A stretch of DNA of 64,000 nt from Salinimicrobium nanhaiense (GCA_012038135.1 JAAVJQ010000007.1:124001-188000); one strand, 5' to 3'. Counted from the first letter of the stretch, positions 27,917 through 36,451 are shown. Numbers and translations are program-made. The notes: a model not told the origin generated them from the sequence alone.

Positions 27917-28062
27917 ATCCTGAAACAAGTTCAGGATGACGCTGCATCTTTTTATATAGGACATTCTTTTAGACAGTCCCCTCCTTCGGAGAGGTGTCCA
28001 CCGCGGCGGACGGGATGGGGAGGTGACCCGGCACGGATTGCAAATCCGCGCCAACTCTACCG
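27917..28062. repeat. Partial third copy of the 245-bp intergenic repeat
   Basis: About 145 bp from GATCCTGAAACAAGTTCAGG to CACGGATTGCAAATCCGCG, matching the units at 26680-27060. It separates the two higBA pairs. Confidence 0.85.
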
Positions 28063-28113
28063 AGCTGTTGTCAAAATGCTTAAAAATTCTTCTTTAAATG
28101 GCTCGGAATTAAA

Positions 28114-28145
28114 TTTGGAAAATGTTACCTTTTTAGATAACTTTG
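28114..28145 (+). promoter_or_regulatory. Canonical Bacteroidota promoter for higBA pair 2
   Basis: TTTG (28114-28117), 20 bases, TAACTTTG (28138-28145), 22 bases before the TTG start of the second toxin. Confidence 0.75.
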
Positions 28146-28167
28146 AAATGACTAAAGGTTCAAAAAA

Positions 28168-28509
28168 TTGAGCGAATTTAATAGGCAGATTGGGTTTTAT
28201 GAAAATCATTTTAAAGATTTCTACAAAAAACAATCCCTGGTAGTGCGAAAGAAAATTGACTGGACGCTTTTGTTACTTAAAACAACAAGAATAGTTCCCG
28301 AAAAATTTCTCAAACACCTTACTAATACAGACGGACTTTGGGAAGTACGGATATCCGCTGGAAATGGAATTTTTCGAATTTTTTGTTTTTTCGATGATGG
28401 CAGTCTAATAATTTTATTGAGCGGATTTCAAAAAAAGACACAAAAAACTCCAGTAAATGAAATTAAAAAAGCTGAACGACTAAAAAAAGAATATTATGAA
28501 AACAGATAA
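28168..28509 (+). CDS. HigB-like toxin, pair 2
   Basis: 113 residues, a clear paralogue of the first toxin: G-L-W-E-V-R-I-S, I-F-R-I-F-C-F-F-D-D-G-S, I-L-L-S-G-F-Q-K-K-T-Q-K-T-P. TTG at 28168 is used as start because the nearby ATG at 28148 is in another frame and stops after seven codons. It overlaps the antitoxin gene by 14 bases. Pairs 1 and 2 differ enough that cross-neutralisation is uncertain. Confidence 0.87.
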   Translation: MSEFNRQIGFYENHFKDFYKKQSLVVRKKIDWTLLLLKTTRIVPEKFLKHLTNTDGLWEVRISAGNGIFRIFCFFDDGSLIILLSGFQKKTQKTPVNEIKKAERLKKEYYENR

Positions 28510-28798
28510 GCGAATCACTTCCTTTGATGACCATTTAGACGAGCAGTACGGACAAATGGGAACGGAATCACGCGATAAATTCCAAGAGGAATTTGAGACA
28601 TTTAAAATAGGTATATTGATTCAAGAGGCAAGAAAGAAACAGCATTTGACTCAGCAAGAACTTGCGGAAAAGGTTGGGACAACCAAAAGCTATATTTCCC
28701 GAATTGAAAATAATGCAAGTGATATTCGGCTTTCAACTTTAATGAGAATAATTCGAGAAGGACTTGGCGGAAGTTTGAAATTATCACTGGATGTCTAA
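28496..28798 (+). CDS. HigA-like XRE antitoxin, pair 2
   Basis: 100 residues with the same layout as HigA 1: an N-terminal extension (Y-G-Q-M-G-T-E-S-R-D-K) and an XRE helix-turn-helix (L-T-Q-Q-E-L-A-E-K-V-G, S-Y-I-S-R-I-E-N-N). Expected to neutralise the second HigB and autoregulate. Confidence 0.88.
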   Translation: MKTDKRITSFDDHLDEQYGQMGTESRDKFQEEFETFKIGILIQEARKKQHLTQQELAEKVGTTKSYISRIENNASDIRLSTLMRIIREGLGGSLKLSLDV

Positions 28799-28812
28799 CT
28801 GGGGCGGAATAC

Positions 28813-28935
28813 ATGAGTGAATCAACACAACCAATGACTAAAAAAGAACTGAATAGCAGGATAGAGCTCTCTGAAGCGGATTTTGAGAATAAGAGATTTA
28901 TAAAATCCTCTGACTTATTACTCAAATTTAAATAA
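28813..28935 (+). CDS. 40-residue ORF resembling an addiction-module antitoxin end
   Basis: M-S-E-S-T-Q-P-M-T-K-K-E-L-N-S-R-I-E followed by a helix and a K-S-S-D-L-L-L-K-F-K end. The pattern K-E-L-x-x-R-I-E-x-S-E-x-D-F-E-N is like the C-terminal arm of short Bacteroidota antitoxins. It lies 14 bases after higA 2 on the same strand, with no toxin next to it. It could be an orphan antitoxin, a remnant, or chance. Confidence 0.35.
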   Translation: MSESTQPMTKKELNSRIELSEADFENKRFIKSSDLLLKFK

Positions 28936-28993
28936 AAGGATCTTGAAGGTCTGAATTTGCAGTATAGTTGCCAAAAATGTCATTTTTGACACT

Positions 28994-29632
28994 CTATTCC
29001 CCCGCCACCCTTATAATTACCTCCTTATTCACCTCATGTCCACCATCAAAAGGAATGAAGGTGAGGTTTTTGGGAAATAATTCCCTGATCCTTTTTTCTT
29101 CCGATTCAAGGAATTCTTTGTTGACAAAAGGATCTTCCGTTCCATAGATGAAGGAGATCTCTGTACCTTCCAAAAATGCGAAATCTTCGGGTTTTAATTC
29201 CGCAGGAATTCTGCCGGAATTCAGGATGAGTTTTGAGCAATGGATCTTGCGTCTGGCAATCCAGCGGGTGACGATGGAGACGCCCTGGGAGTAGCCGAAA
29301 AGGATCAGGTTCTTAGCATTTTTGAGAGCTTCTTTTTCATACAATTCATCAAGGTAGGCCAGCACATTCTCTATTTCCTGTTCTGTATTTTCACGAGTAG
29401 CCCAGGAGGCGCCTACGTGTTCATATTTTCCGTTGAGATAATATTTTGATGGTGCCTGTGGCGCGATGATATAATTCTTCTCCTGATTAAGGTGCCGAAA
29501 GTATTTCAGGAAATAACGGCTCAAGTAATCAATGCCGTGGAAAACCACCCACACATTTTCAGTTTTATCGGTATAAGCATTTAAGGTGCTATAAGTGTTG
29601 GTAGAGCGATATGAAACCTGTTTTTCATCCAT
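28994..29632 (-). CDS. Alpha/beta hydrolase (phospholipase/carboxylesterase type)
   Basis: 212 residues. A nucleophile elbow G-Y-S-Q-G-V-S (about 113-119), an aspartate in Y-G-T-E-D-P-F (about 164) and a late histidine in F-D-G-G-H-E-V-N (about 198) form a plausible Ser-Asp-His triad. No signal peptide. Substrate unknown; small esters or lysophospholipids are typical. It is divergent from the menI-like gene, with a 47-base shared gap. Confidence 0.85.
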   Translation of the reverse strand: MDEKQVSYRSTNTYSTLNAYTDKTENVWVVFHGIDYLSRYFLKYFRHLNQEKNYIIAPQAPSKYYLNGKYEHVGASWATRENTEQEIENVLAYLDELYEKEALKNAKNLILFGYSQGVSIVTRWIARRKIHCSKLILNSGRIPAELKPEDFAFLEGTEISFIYGTEDPFVNKEFLESEEKRIRELFPKNLTFIPFDGGHEVNKEVIIRVAGE

Positions 29633-29679
29633 ATTATCGGGTGGTTTTGTACTTTTACAAAGAAACCAATCTATTTGTT

Positions 29680-30108
29680 ATGACCAAAGAGGAAATTCTG
29701 GAGCTGTCGAAAAAAGTTTGTAAGAACACGCTCATGGAAACCCTTGATATAGAATTTACTGAAATAGGAGAGGATTACCTTATCGCCAAAATGCCGGTGA
29801 CTTCTAAAGTGCACCAACCCGACGGCGTCCTACACGGAGGTGCAACCGTCGCCCTGGCGGAAAGCGTTGGCAGCATGGCGAGTTACTTTTTTCTTGATAC
29901 CGACAATTTTTTCGTGCGCGGTATTGAGATCTCTGCCAATCATTTAAAAAGTATTTCTGAAGGTTTTGTTTATGCCAAAGCCACTTATCTTCATAAAGGC
30001 CGTACCACGCAACTTTGGAACATAAGGATCACAGATGAAGCTGAAAATCTAATTTCTGTGGTGAAACTGACCACTATTACCCTTCCGAAAAAGAAAGACA
30101 ATGCCTGA
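29680..30108 (+). CDS. menI: Hotdog-fold thioesterase, probable DHNA-CoA hydrolase
   Basis: 142 residues from the ATG at 29680, preferred over upstream in-frame codons because it gives the family-length protein. The PaaI/4HBT motif H-Q-P-D-G-V-L-H-G-G-A-T-V-A-L-A-E-S-V-G is at about 46-65, with the catalytic acidic residue in A-E-S. It overlaps menF by 8 bases and is followed by menD. It is therefore most likely the thioesterase that releases 1,4-dihydroxy-2-naphthoate from its CoA ester in menaquinone synthesis. The specific role is from context; the fold call is firm. Confidence 0.82.
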   Translation: MTKEEILELSKKVCKNTLMETLDIEFTEIGEDYLIAKMPVTSKVHQPDGVLHGGATVALAESVGSMASYFFLDTDNFFVRGIEISANHLKSISEGFVYAKATYLHKGRTTQLWNIRITDEAENLISVVKLTTITLPKKKDNA

Positions 30109-31258
30109 AGTGGATTTCTTTAAAAAGCTGGAGGCACAATTAGAGAAGCAACAGCCCTTTGTTGCTTACCGGAAGCCTATTCTGAATGGAAGTTCAGGAG
30201 AAGTACAAGCTTTTCTGCAGCAGGATGATCGGCTTCATTACACTGAAAATTTCACCGAAAGCGGCTTCGTTTTTGCCCCTTTTGACACCTCAGGAAAAGC
30301 AATTCTATTTCCTGAAAATGCTTCGGAAAAACTCATTTTTGAGCAGGTAATTTCTGAAGAAGTTCCGGCTCCCGTTACTTCTCAAAAAGGGGAAATTCCG
30401 GAAGAAAAAATATGGCAACATATTGAGCTGGTGAAGAAAGCAATTTCAGTTTTAAAGGCCGGAGAGATGGAGAAGGTAGTGCTCTCCCGAAAGGAAGAGG
30501 TGGAGCTGAAGGAGCAAAATCCGATGAAGCTGTTCAAAGAATTACTGAATGCCTATCCCACAGCTTTTGTGTACTGCTGGTTCCATCCTGCAGTCGGCTG
30601 CTGGCTGGGCGCCACCCCAGAAACGCTACTGAAAATCGAAGGCAATCGGTTTAAAACCATGGCCCTCGCCGGCACCCAGAAATACACCGGAACCATGGAT
30701 GTGGAGTGGGGCGAAAAAGAAAAACAGGAGCAGCAATTCGTCACCGATTCTATTTTACAAGACCTGGAAAAAGCAGGTGTCAGCGCGAGCGGAGTCGAGA
30801 GCTCAGAGCCCTATACTGCAAAGGCAGGAAATCTAGTGCATATTAGATCGGATATCAATGGGGTGTTGCATAGTAAAGACACCCCACGGGGTGTCTCTAC
30901 CGTTATCACGGCCCTGCATCCCACACCGGCCGTATGCGGCCTGCCGAAGGAAAAGGCTAAAGCCTTTATCCTTTCAGAAGAAAATTACAACCGGGAATTC
31001 TACACCGGATTTCTGGGAGAAATTAATCTTCAGAAAAATGTGCAGCGAACCCGAAGCAGAAGAAATGTGGAGAACCTGGCTTACAGGGCTGTCAAAAAGG
31101 AAACTGATCTGTATGTAAATCTGCGTTGTATGAAAATTGAAGATGGAAAGGCAGTGCTTTTTGTTGGCGGCGGGATCACTAAAGATTCGGTACCCGAAGA
31201 TGAATGGCAGGAAACGGTGAATAAGGCGGAGACGATGAAAAGAGTGTTGTTGAAGTAA
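30101..31258 (+). CDS. menF: Isochorismate synthase
   Basis: Converts chorismate to isochorismate, the entry step of menaquinone synthesis. 385 residues. The chorismate-binding core covers the C-terminal two thirds: K-V-V-L-S-R-K (about 126), A-T-P-E-T-L-L-K, M-A-L-A-G-T, H-P-T-P-A-V-C-G-L-P and G-G-G-I-T. Its start overlaps the thioesterase stop. Confidence 0.94.
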   Translation: MPEVDFFKKLEAQLEKQQPFVAYRKPILNGSSGEVQAFLQQDDRLHYTENFTESGFVFAPFDTSGKAILFPENASEKLIFEQVISEEVPAPVTSQKGEIPEEKIWQHIELVKKAISVLKAGEMEKVVLSRKEEVELKEQNPMKLFKELLNAYPTAFVYCWFHPAVGCWLGATPETLLKIEGNRFKTMALAGTQKYTGTMDVEWGEKEKQEQQFVTDSILQDLEKAGVSASGVESSEPYTAKAGNLVHIRSDINGVLHSKDTPRGVSTVITALHPTPAVCGLPKEKAKAFILSEENYNREFYTGFLGEINLQKNVQRTRSRRNVENLAYRAVKKETDLYVNLRCMKIEDGKAVLFVGGGITKDSVPEDEWQETVNKAETMKRVLLK

Positions 31259-31296
31259 ATATCCTAAATTTGAATTAAAATTATCTTCCGGTTATT

Positions 31297-31334
31297 AGAC
31301 CTCACAGCCCCGAAGCCTCGGGACAGTGAGGTCT
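31297..31334 (+). promoter_or_regulatory. Nested hairpin between menF and menD
   Basis: AGACCTCAC (31297-31305) pairs with GTGAGGTCT (31326-31334), enclosing CCCGA / TCGGG. It sits about 30 bases before the TTG start of menD with no T tract directly after. An RNA control or stability element is more likely than a terminator. Confidence 0.5.
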
Positions 31335-31364
31335 TAGTTTCGGAGGAAGAAAAAATATAAACTT

Positions 31365-33095
31365 TTGAAACACCCAAAAATACCCGTTGCAAGATCTATA
31401 GTTGCCCTTTGCGAAGCCAAAGGAATTGAGCATGTGGTGATATCACCCGGCTCAAGGAATGCGCCGCTTACCAATGGATTTGCATTTAATCCCAACATTA
31501 AAACCTATAGCGTTGTCGACGAACGCAGTGCGGCCTTTGTCGCTATTGGAATGGCACAGCAATTACAAAAACCCGTGGCCGTGGTTTGTACTTCGGGATC
31601 TGCTTTGCTGAATTATTATCCTGCGGTGGCGGAGGCTTTTTATAGCGACATTCCGCTGGTGGTGATCTCTGCCGACAGGCCAATCGAGCGGATCGACATC
31701 GGCGACGGACAAACCATCCGGCAAAAGAACGTTTTTGAGAACCACATCTTGTATTCGGCTAACCTGCATTCAGAATTAGTGCTGGAAAATGAAGCCACAG
31801 ACAAAAAACTTCAGCAAAAGCAATTTGAATCTCAGAAACACAACGAGCGGGAGATCAATCTGGCACTGAATAAGGCCATTGAGGAAAAAGGTCCGGTGCA
31901 TATTAATGTTCCGTTCTATGAGCCTTTGTATGGAACGGTAGAGGATGTAGAGGTGAGTCCTATCCAGATCCTTCCCGAAATTATCGAAAGAACCTATTCT
32001 CAAAATCAGCTGCAGGCCTATGCCGATCTTTGGAACAAGGCGGCGAGGAAAATGGTGATCATAGGAGTTTCTCCGCCAAACTCGGTGGAGCAGGAGTTCC
32101 TTGACAGGCTGGCAAATGATCCTTCGGTCATTGTTTTTACCGAAACCACTTCCAACGTGCAGCAGGAGAAATTCTTTACCCGAATTGACACCATTGTAGG
32201 TCCCATTGAAAAGGATGAGAACCGGGAGCAGCTTTTCGACAACCTGCAGCCCGAGATCCTGCTCACTTTTGGCGGAATGATCGTCTCGAAAAAGATAAAA
32301 GCTTTTCTGCGAAATTATCAGCCGAAACAGCATTGGCATGTGGATCCAAAAAAGGCATATAACACCTTCTTTTGCCTGAACAAACACTTTGAAACTTCTG
32401 TAAATTCGTTCTTCAGCCAGTTTTTTCCCCTTATCAATAATTCCGAAGGCAACTATGCCGAATACTGGCAGGAGGTGAGAAGCAGGAGAAAAGTGAAACA
32501 CGAGGATTATATGGGACGGATCCCGTATTCAGATCTTAAAGCCATGCAGCTTATTTGCCCGGCAGTGCCCGAAAATAGCATTGTACAGCTTGCAAATAGT
32601 TCAACCATAAGGTATGCGCAGCTCTTTAGATGGAAAGAAAGTCTGAAGATCTATTGTAATCGCGGGACCAGCGGAATTGATGGCAGTATTTCTACTGCGG
32701 TGGGAGCTGCGATAGTTTCAGAAGAGCCGGTATTGATGATTACCGGGGATCTCAGCTTTTTCTACGACAGTAACGGGCTATGGAATAATTATATTCCGAA
32801 GAACTTTAGGATCATTATTTTAAATAACCGGGGAGGAGGGATCTTCAGGATACTTCCGGGGGATAAAAATTCCGAAACCTTTGATAAATATTTCGAGACG
32901 GTACATGATCTCAATGCAAAACCCATTTGTGATCTTCACGGATTGGAATATGCTTCAGCAAATACTTCCGAAGAAATAGAAGCAGCCTTAAATAGCTTTT
33001 TTGACACCTCAGAAAAACCGAAAGTTCTGGAGATCTTTACTCCCCGAAAAGTGAATGACGAGGTGTTGCTGGAATATTTCAGCTTCGTGAAATAG
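31365..33095 (+). CDS. menD: 2-succinyl-5-enolpyruvyl-6-hydroxy-3-cyclohexene-1-carboxylate synthase
   Basis: Thiamine-diphosphate enzyme that joins isochorismate and 2-oxoglutarate in menaquinone synthesis. 576 residues, family-typical. N-terminal Pyr domain with V-I-S-P-G-S-R-N-A-P-L-T (about 25-36) and the E-R-S-A-A-F catalytic Glu. C-terminal PP domain with T-S-G-I-D-G-S-I-S-T-A-V-G and the TPP-binding G-D-L-S-F-F-Y-D-S-N-G-L. The start codon is TTG at 31365, preceded by a good GGAGGAA ribosome-binding site. Confidence 0.96.
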   Translation: MKHPKIPVARSIVALCEAKGIEHVVISPGSRNAPLTNGFAFNPNIKTYSVVDERSAAFVAIGMAQQLQKPVAVVCTSGSALLNYYPAVAEAFYSDIPLVVISADRPIERIDIGDGQTIRQKNVFENHILYSANLHSELVLENEATDKKLQQKQFESQKHNEREINLALNKAIEEKGPVHINVPFYEPLYGTVEDVEVSPIQILPEIIERTYSQNQLQAYADLWNKAARKMVIIGVSPPNSVEQEFLDRLANDPSVIVFTETTSNVQQEKFFTRIDTIVGPIEKDENREQLFDNLQPEILLTFGGMIVSKKIKAFLRNYQPKQHWHVDPKKAYNTFFCLNKHFETSVNSFFSQFFPLINNSEGNYAEYWQEVRSRRKVKHEDYMGRIPYSDLKAMQLICPAVPENSIVQLANSSTIRYAQLFRWKESLKIYCNRGTSGIDGSISTAVGAAIVSEEPVLMITGDLSFFYDSNGLWNNYIPKNFRIIILNNRGGGIFRILPGDKNSETFDKYFETVHDLNAKPICDLHGLEYASANTSEEIEAALNSFFDTSEKPKVLEIFTPRKVNDEVLLEYFSFVK

Positions 33096-33109
33096 CCGTT
33101 AATTATAAG

Positions 33110-33117
33110 TAACTTTG
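33110..33117 (+). promoter_or_regulatory. -7 promoter element for cvfB
   Basis: TAACTTTG (TAnnTTTG consensus) lies 15 bases before the ATG at 33133. It rules against the in-frame TTG at 33115, which would lie inside the promoter. Confidence 0.6.
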
Positions 33118-33132
33118 CCAAAATTTGATTTT

Positions 33133-33972
33133 ATGCTTGCCATTGGAGAATATCACACCCTTAAAATTGATCGTGACACAGATCCCGGACTGTTTTTGAC
33201 AGATGATGAAGGAAACGAGGTACTGTTGCCAAATAAATACAAACCTGAAACTTTTGAAATAGGTAATGAGCTTAAAGTATTCGTTTATCTCGATCACGAG
33301 GAGCGACCGGTGGCAACTACTTTAAAGCCTTTTGTGAAGCTTGATGAGTTTGCTGTTTTGAAATGTGTGGAGGTTAGCGAAATCGGCGCTTTTATGGACT
33401 GGGGGCTGGAAAAACACCTTTTTGTGCCCTTTAAAGAACAGGCTATGAAAATGCGGCAAGGGGAGAGGTATCTTATCTTTTGTTACCTGGACGAATTAAC
33501 AGACAGGCTGGTGGGCTCTAATAAAGTGGATGCATTCCTGGATAATTCTCAGCTCACTGTAGAACCCTTTGAAGAAGTGGATCTTATCATTGCAAATCCC
33601 ACAGATCTTGGGTGGAATGTGATCGTGAACGAGATCCATAAGGGGCTTTTATATAAGGACGAAGTATTTCAGAAACTGCACGTTGGGGACCGACTTAAAG
33701 GTTGGATCAAAAAGACAAGGCCAGACGGCAAGATCGATGTTACGCTGCAACGGCCGGGCTACAGAAGTATTGAACCTAATGCGCAGGAACTACTGACTTT
33801 ACTGGAATTAAAAGGAGGTTTCCTGCCTCTGACCGATAAATCGTCTCCCAATGAGATTCAAAGGGAAGTTCAAATGAGCAAGAAGAGTTTTAAACGTGCC
33901 CTGGGGAATCTTTACAAGCAACGGAAGGTCGATATTAAAGATAACGGAATTTATCTTAAAAACGGCGAATAG
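33133..33972 (+). CDS. cvfB: S1 RNA-binding protein, CvfB family
   Basis: 279 residues from the ATG at 33133. It has the CvfB layout of tandem S1-like OB folds (about 1-65, 70-135 and 140-215) followed by a winged-helix domain with K-K-S-F-K-R-A-L-G-N-L-Y-K (about 252-264). CvfB proteins bind RNA and influence virulence or stress genes in other bacteria; here the role is unknown. Its last 22 bases overlap the end of the convergent gene. Confidence 0.88.
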   Translation: MLAIGEYHTLKIDRDTDPGLFLTDDEGNEVLLPNKYKPETFEIGNELKVFVYLDHEERPVATTLKPFVKLDEFAVLKCVEVSEIGAFMDWGLEKHLFVPFKEQAMKMRQGERYLIFCYLDELTDRLVGSNKVDAFLDNSQLTVEPFEEVDLIIANPTDLGWNVIVNEIHKGLLYKDEVFQKLHVGDRLKGWIKKTRPDGKIDVTLQRPGYRSIEPNAQELLTLLELKGGFLPLTDKSSPNEIQREVQMSKKSFKRALGNLYKQRKVDIKDNGIYLKNGE

Positions 33973-34433
33973 GAATAAGGGGAAACATATCCTCTAACCC
34001 TGGAACGCGTGTGATATGGGCTGCTGAAAAGCGGTACCCGCATTTCCTCATAAGCCGGAATCTTCTTTTTTCCCGTGTAAATATCATAATTGGAACTGCG
34101 GTCGTGTATCCTAATGTCATTGGTAACTTCGATCAGCGACTTTTCACCTTTGCTTATCGTTGGGATTGGGGCATCAAGTTCCACAGAGGATCTCTCCTTT
34201 TCATACCTCTCACGCTCCATCATAGCAATAAGATTAACTTCCCTTTTTACCTCCCTGCTCCAGTCGATCTCTGTTAAAGTCATTTTGCTTTCGGGAAGAT
34301 CAGGTGCAAGTAAGGAAAGACTCGGTCTTATCTCCTTTTGACCAATGTAAAAGCCTTCAGAAGCTGGAAATTCCTGGGAATATCCGCAAACGCTGAAGAA
34401 GATTACACTAATGATGAGAAGAAGTCTTTTCAT
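33951..34433 (-). CDS. Hypothetical exported protein
   Basis: 160 residues with a signal peptide (M-K-R-L-L-L-I-I-S-V-I-F-F-S-V-C-G-Y-S) and a basic/tyrosine-rich C-terminus (R-G-Y-V-S-P-Y-S-Y-S). No domain recognised. It converges on cvfB with a 22-base tail overlap. The divergent neighbour is the DUF2059 gene. Confidence 0.65.
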   Translation of the reverse strand: MKRLLLIISVIFFSVCGYSQEFPASEGFYIGQKEIRPSLSLLAPDLPESKMTLTEIDWSREVKREVNLIAMMERERYEKERSSVELDAPIPTISKGEKSLIEVTNDIRIHDRSSNYDIYTGKKKIPAYEEMRVPLFSSPYHTRSRVRGYVSPYSYSPFLR

Positions 34434-34579
34434 TATTTAATTTCTATCATCCAGATCAAAAATTGTACAAATTTTAAAAAAGGAAGCCCGGCATGCAAAT
34501 TTCTTATTAGAATTACTACTGAAACTTTAAATCCTGAAATTTAATTTTATTTTTACAGCAAACAAATAAAACCTTCACA

Positions 34580-34987
34580 ATGAAAAAAGCATTATTCTTC
34601 CTGTTCCTGATCTTTATCGGATTCCATTCTCAGGCCCAGGAAAAAACTGACCTTCACCAAAAAGCAATTGAACTTATTAAAATGACCTCGGGGCAGCAAT
34701 TTGACGTTATGTTGGATCCAATTGTAAAGATGGTGCCAGAGGATAACAGAAAAGCCTTTAAGGAGGAAGTGACCACAAGCCTGGAAAGTCTTTATGGACA
34801 AATGGCTCAGGTTTATACAGAAGCATTTACAGAAGCCGAAATTGATGAGATCCTCGCATTTTACCACACTCCGGTAGGGAAGAAAATGAGAGAGATCACA
34901 CCTGAACTTACCAGAAAAGGAATGGAAATAGGTCAACAGTGGGGTCAGGAACTGCAGCCAATTATGATGAAATATATGCAGCAGTAG
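34580..34987 (+). CDS. DUF2059 domain protein, exported
   Basis: 135 residues with a signal peptide (M-K-K-A-L-F-F-L-F-L-I-F-I-G). The DUF2059 core shows as a helix-rich tail: Y-T-E-A-F-T-E-A-E-I-D-E-I-L-A-F-Y, then T-P-V-G-K-K-M. Function unknown. Followed by a terminator. Confidence 0.87.
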   Translation: MKKALFFLFLIFIGFHSQAQEKTDLHQKAIELIKMTSGQQFDVMLDPIVKMVPEDNRKAFKEEVTTSLESLYGQMAQVYTEAFTEAEIDEILAFYHTPVGKKMREITPELTRKGMEIGQQWGQELQPIMMKYMQQ

Positions 34988-35011
34988 AAATTCTAAAAGT
35001 TTTTATAGCAA

Positions 35012-35040
35012 GGTCCGTCCCTCCAGGCGGACTTTTTTTT
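35012..35040 (+). terminator. Terminator after the DUF2059 gene
   Basis: GGTCCG...CGGACT stem followed by eight T. Confidence 0.75.
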
Positions 35041-35090
35041 ATTCGCCTTTCTTCCGGGAAAGCTTTACTTTTACTTGAAATTTTTATGAT

Positions 35091-35930
35091 ATGCCTACAA
35101 TTGATTGGAAAACCGCAAAAGAATACGAAGATATCACCTATAAAAAAAGCAACGGGGTAGCCCGAATTGCTTTTAACCGTCCGGAAGTTAGAAATGCCTT
35201 CAGACCAAAAACGACCAGTGAATTGTACGATGCATTTTACGATGCGCAGGAGGATACTTCAATAGGAGTAGTGCTTCTTTCTGCGGAAGGACCATCACCT
35301 AAGGACGGAATCTACAGCTTTTGCAGTGGAGGCGACCAAAAAGCCCGTGGTCATCAGGGTTATGTAGGTGAGGATGGAATGCACCGGTTAAACATCCTGG
35401 AAGTGCAAAGGTTGATTAGGTTCATGCCTAAAGCCGTTATTGCAGTTGTTCCGGGGTGGGCAGTAGGAGGAGGCCATAGCCTTCATGTAGTATGCGATCT
35501 CACCCTGGCGAGTAAAGAACATGCGATTTTCAAGCAAACGGATGCCGATGTTACCAGTTTTGACGGAGGATACGGTTCTGCTTATTTAGCGAAAATGGTA
35601 GGCCAGAAAAAGGCACGGGAGATCTTCTTTTTAGGAAGGAATTACTCTGCCCAGGAAGCTTTTGACATGGGAATGGTCAATGCTGTTATTCCACATGAGG
35701 AGCTCGAAGATACAGCTTACGAATGGGCACAGGAGATCCTTGCAAAATCACCTACTTCAATTAAAATGCTGAAGTTTGCAATGAACCTTACCGACGATGG
35801 CATGGTTGGGCAGCAGGTATTTGCAGGAGAGGCAACAAGGCTGGCATATATGACAGATGAAGCCAAAGAAGGTCGCAATGCTTTTCTGGAGAAAAGAAAA
35901 CCAAATTTCGAGAAGAAATGGATCCCATAG
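35091..35930 (+). CDS. menB: 1,4-dihydroxy-2-naphthoyl-CoA synthase
   Basis: Crotonase-fold enzyme that closes the second ring of menaquinone. 279 residues. Signatures: N-R-P-E-V-R-N-A-F-R-P-K-T (about 25-37), F-C-S-G-G-D-Q (oxyanion hole), G-W-A-V-G-G-G-H-S-L and the C-terminal E-K-R-K-P-N-F. It is separated from menF/menD by cvfB and two small genes. It overlaps the following PH-domain gene by 13 bases. Confidence 0.96.
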   Translation: MPTIDWKTAKEYEDITYKKSNGVARIAFNRPEVRNAFRPKTTSELYDAFYDAQEDTSIGVVLLSAEGPSPKDGIYSFCSGGDQKARGHQGYVGEDGMHRLNILEVQRLIRFMPKAVIAVVPGWAVGGGHSLHVVCDLTLASKEHAIFKQTDADVTSFDGGYGSAYLAKMVGQKKAREIFFLGRNYSAQEAFDMGMVNAVIPHEELEDTAYEWAQEILAKSPTSIKMLKFAMNLTDDGMVGQQVFAGEATRLAYMTDEAKEGRNAFLEKRKPNFEKKWIP

Positions 35931-36451
35931 CTGCAGAAGAATTTTCAAATTTTGAACTGAAAGTAGCTTCTCTTCCCAAGTTTGAGGAAGTGACGCTGCA
36001 TCCTATTTCGAAAAAATATCTCGTGAAGTTGCAGGTGGGAACAACCCTCTCATTTCTCTTTTTTGCGGTGGGAATATTTCTCGGATACACCTTTTTACCT
36101 ACCGAATTTCATAAATACCTATTTTGGGCAGTTATTGTGATCCTGTTGCTTTTTGGATGGTCGATCTTTAACAACGTCATGTACGTGAAAAAGAGCGGCT
36201 ATGCCTTGCGGGAGCAGGATATTATTTTTAAACGCGGGTTCCTGTTCGAAAGGACTACTGTTGTTCCCTTCAATCGAATTCAGCACGTCACTGTAGAACG
36301 ATCATTCCTGGATAAGATGCTGAACATTGCAACTTTAAAAGTTTTCACTGCAGGAGGATCGGGAAGTGATGTGAGTATTCCGGGAATTAAACCTGAAACA
36401 GCTACCTCTGTAAAAGAGGAAATTTCGGGAAGAATTTATAATCATGCCTGA
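35918..36451 (+). CDS. PH-domain membrane protein, YdbS-like
   Basis: 177 residues: an N-terminal cytoplasmic stretch, two transmembrane helices (about 45-65 and 70-88), then a bPH_2 domain with I-I-F-K-R-G-F-L-F-E-R-T-T-V-V-P-F-N-R-I-Q-H-V (the R-I-Q-H/N-V hallmark). It overlaps menB upstream and its YdbT-like partner downstream (8 bases). YdbS/YdbT homologues in Bacillus are membrane proteins; function still unclear. Confidence 0.85.
   Translation: MDPIAAEEFSNFELKVASLPKFEEVTLHPISKKYLVKLQVGTTLSFLFFAVGIFLGYTFLPTEFHKYLFWAVIVILLLFGWSIFNNVMYVKKSGYALREQDIIFKRGFLFERTTVVPFNRIQHVTVERSFLDKMLNIATLKVFTAGGSGSDVSIPGIKPETATSVKEEISGRIYNHA

Noticed and set aside
31776-32501. 241-codon open frame antisense to menD
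   Set aside because: menD is well supported on the other strand; this frame has no start context or family resemblance.
33115-33132. TTG start for cvfB giving six extra residues
   Set aside because: The codon overlaps a TAACTTTG -7 element; the ATG at 33133 is better placed.
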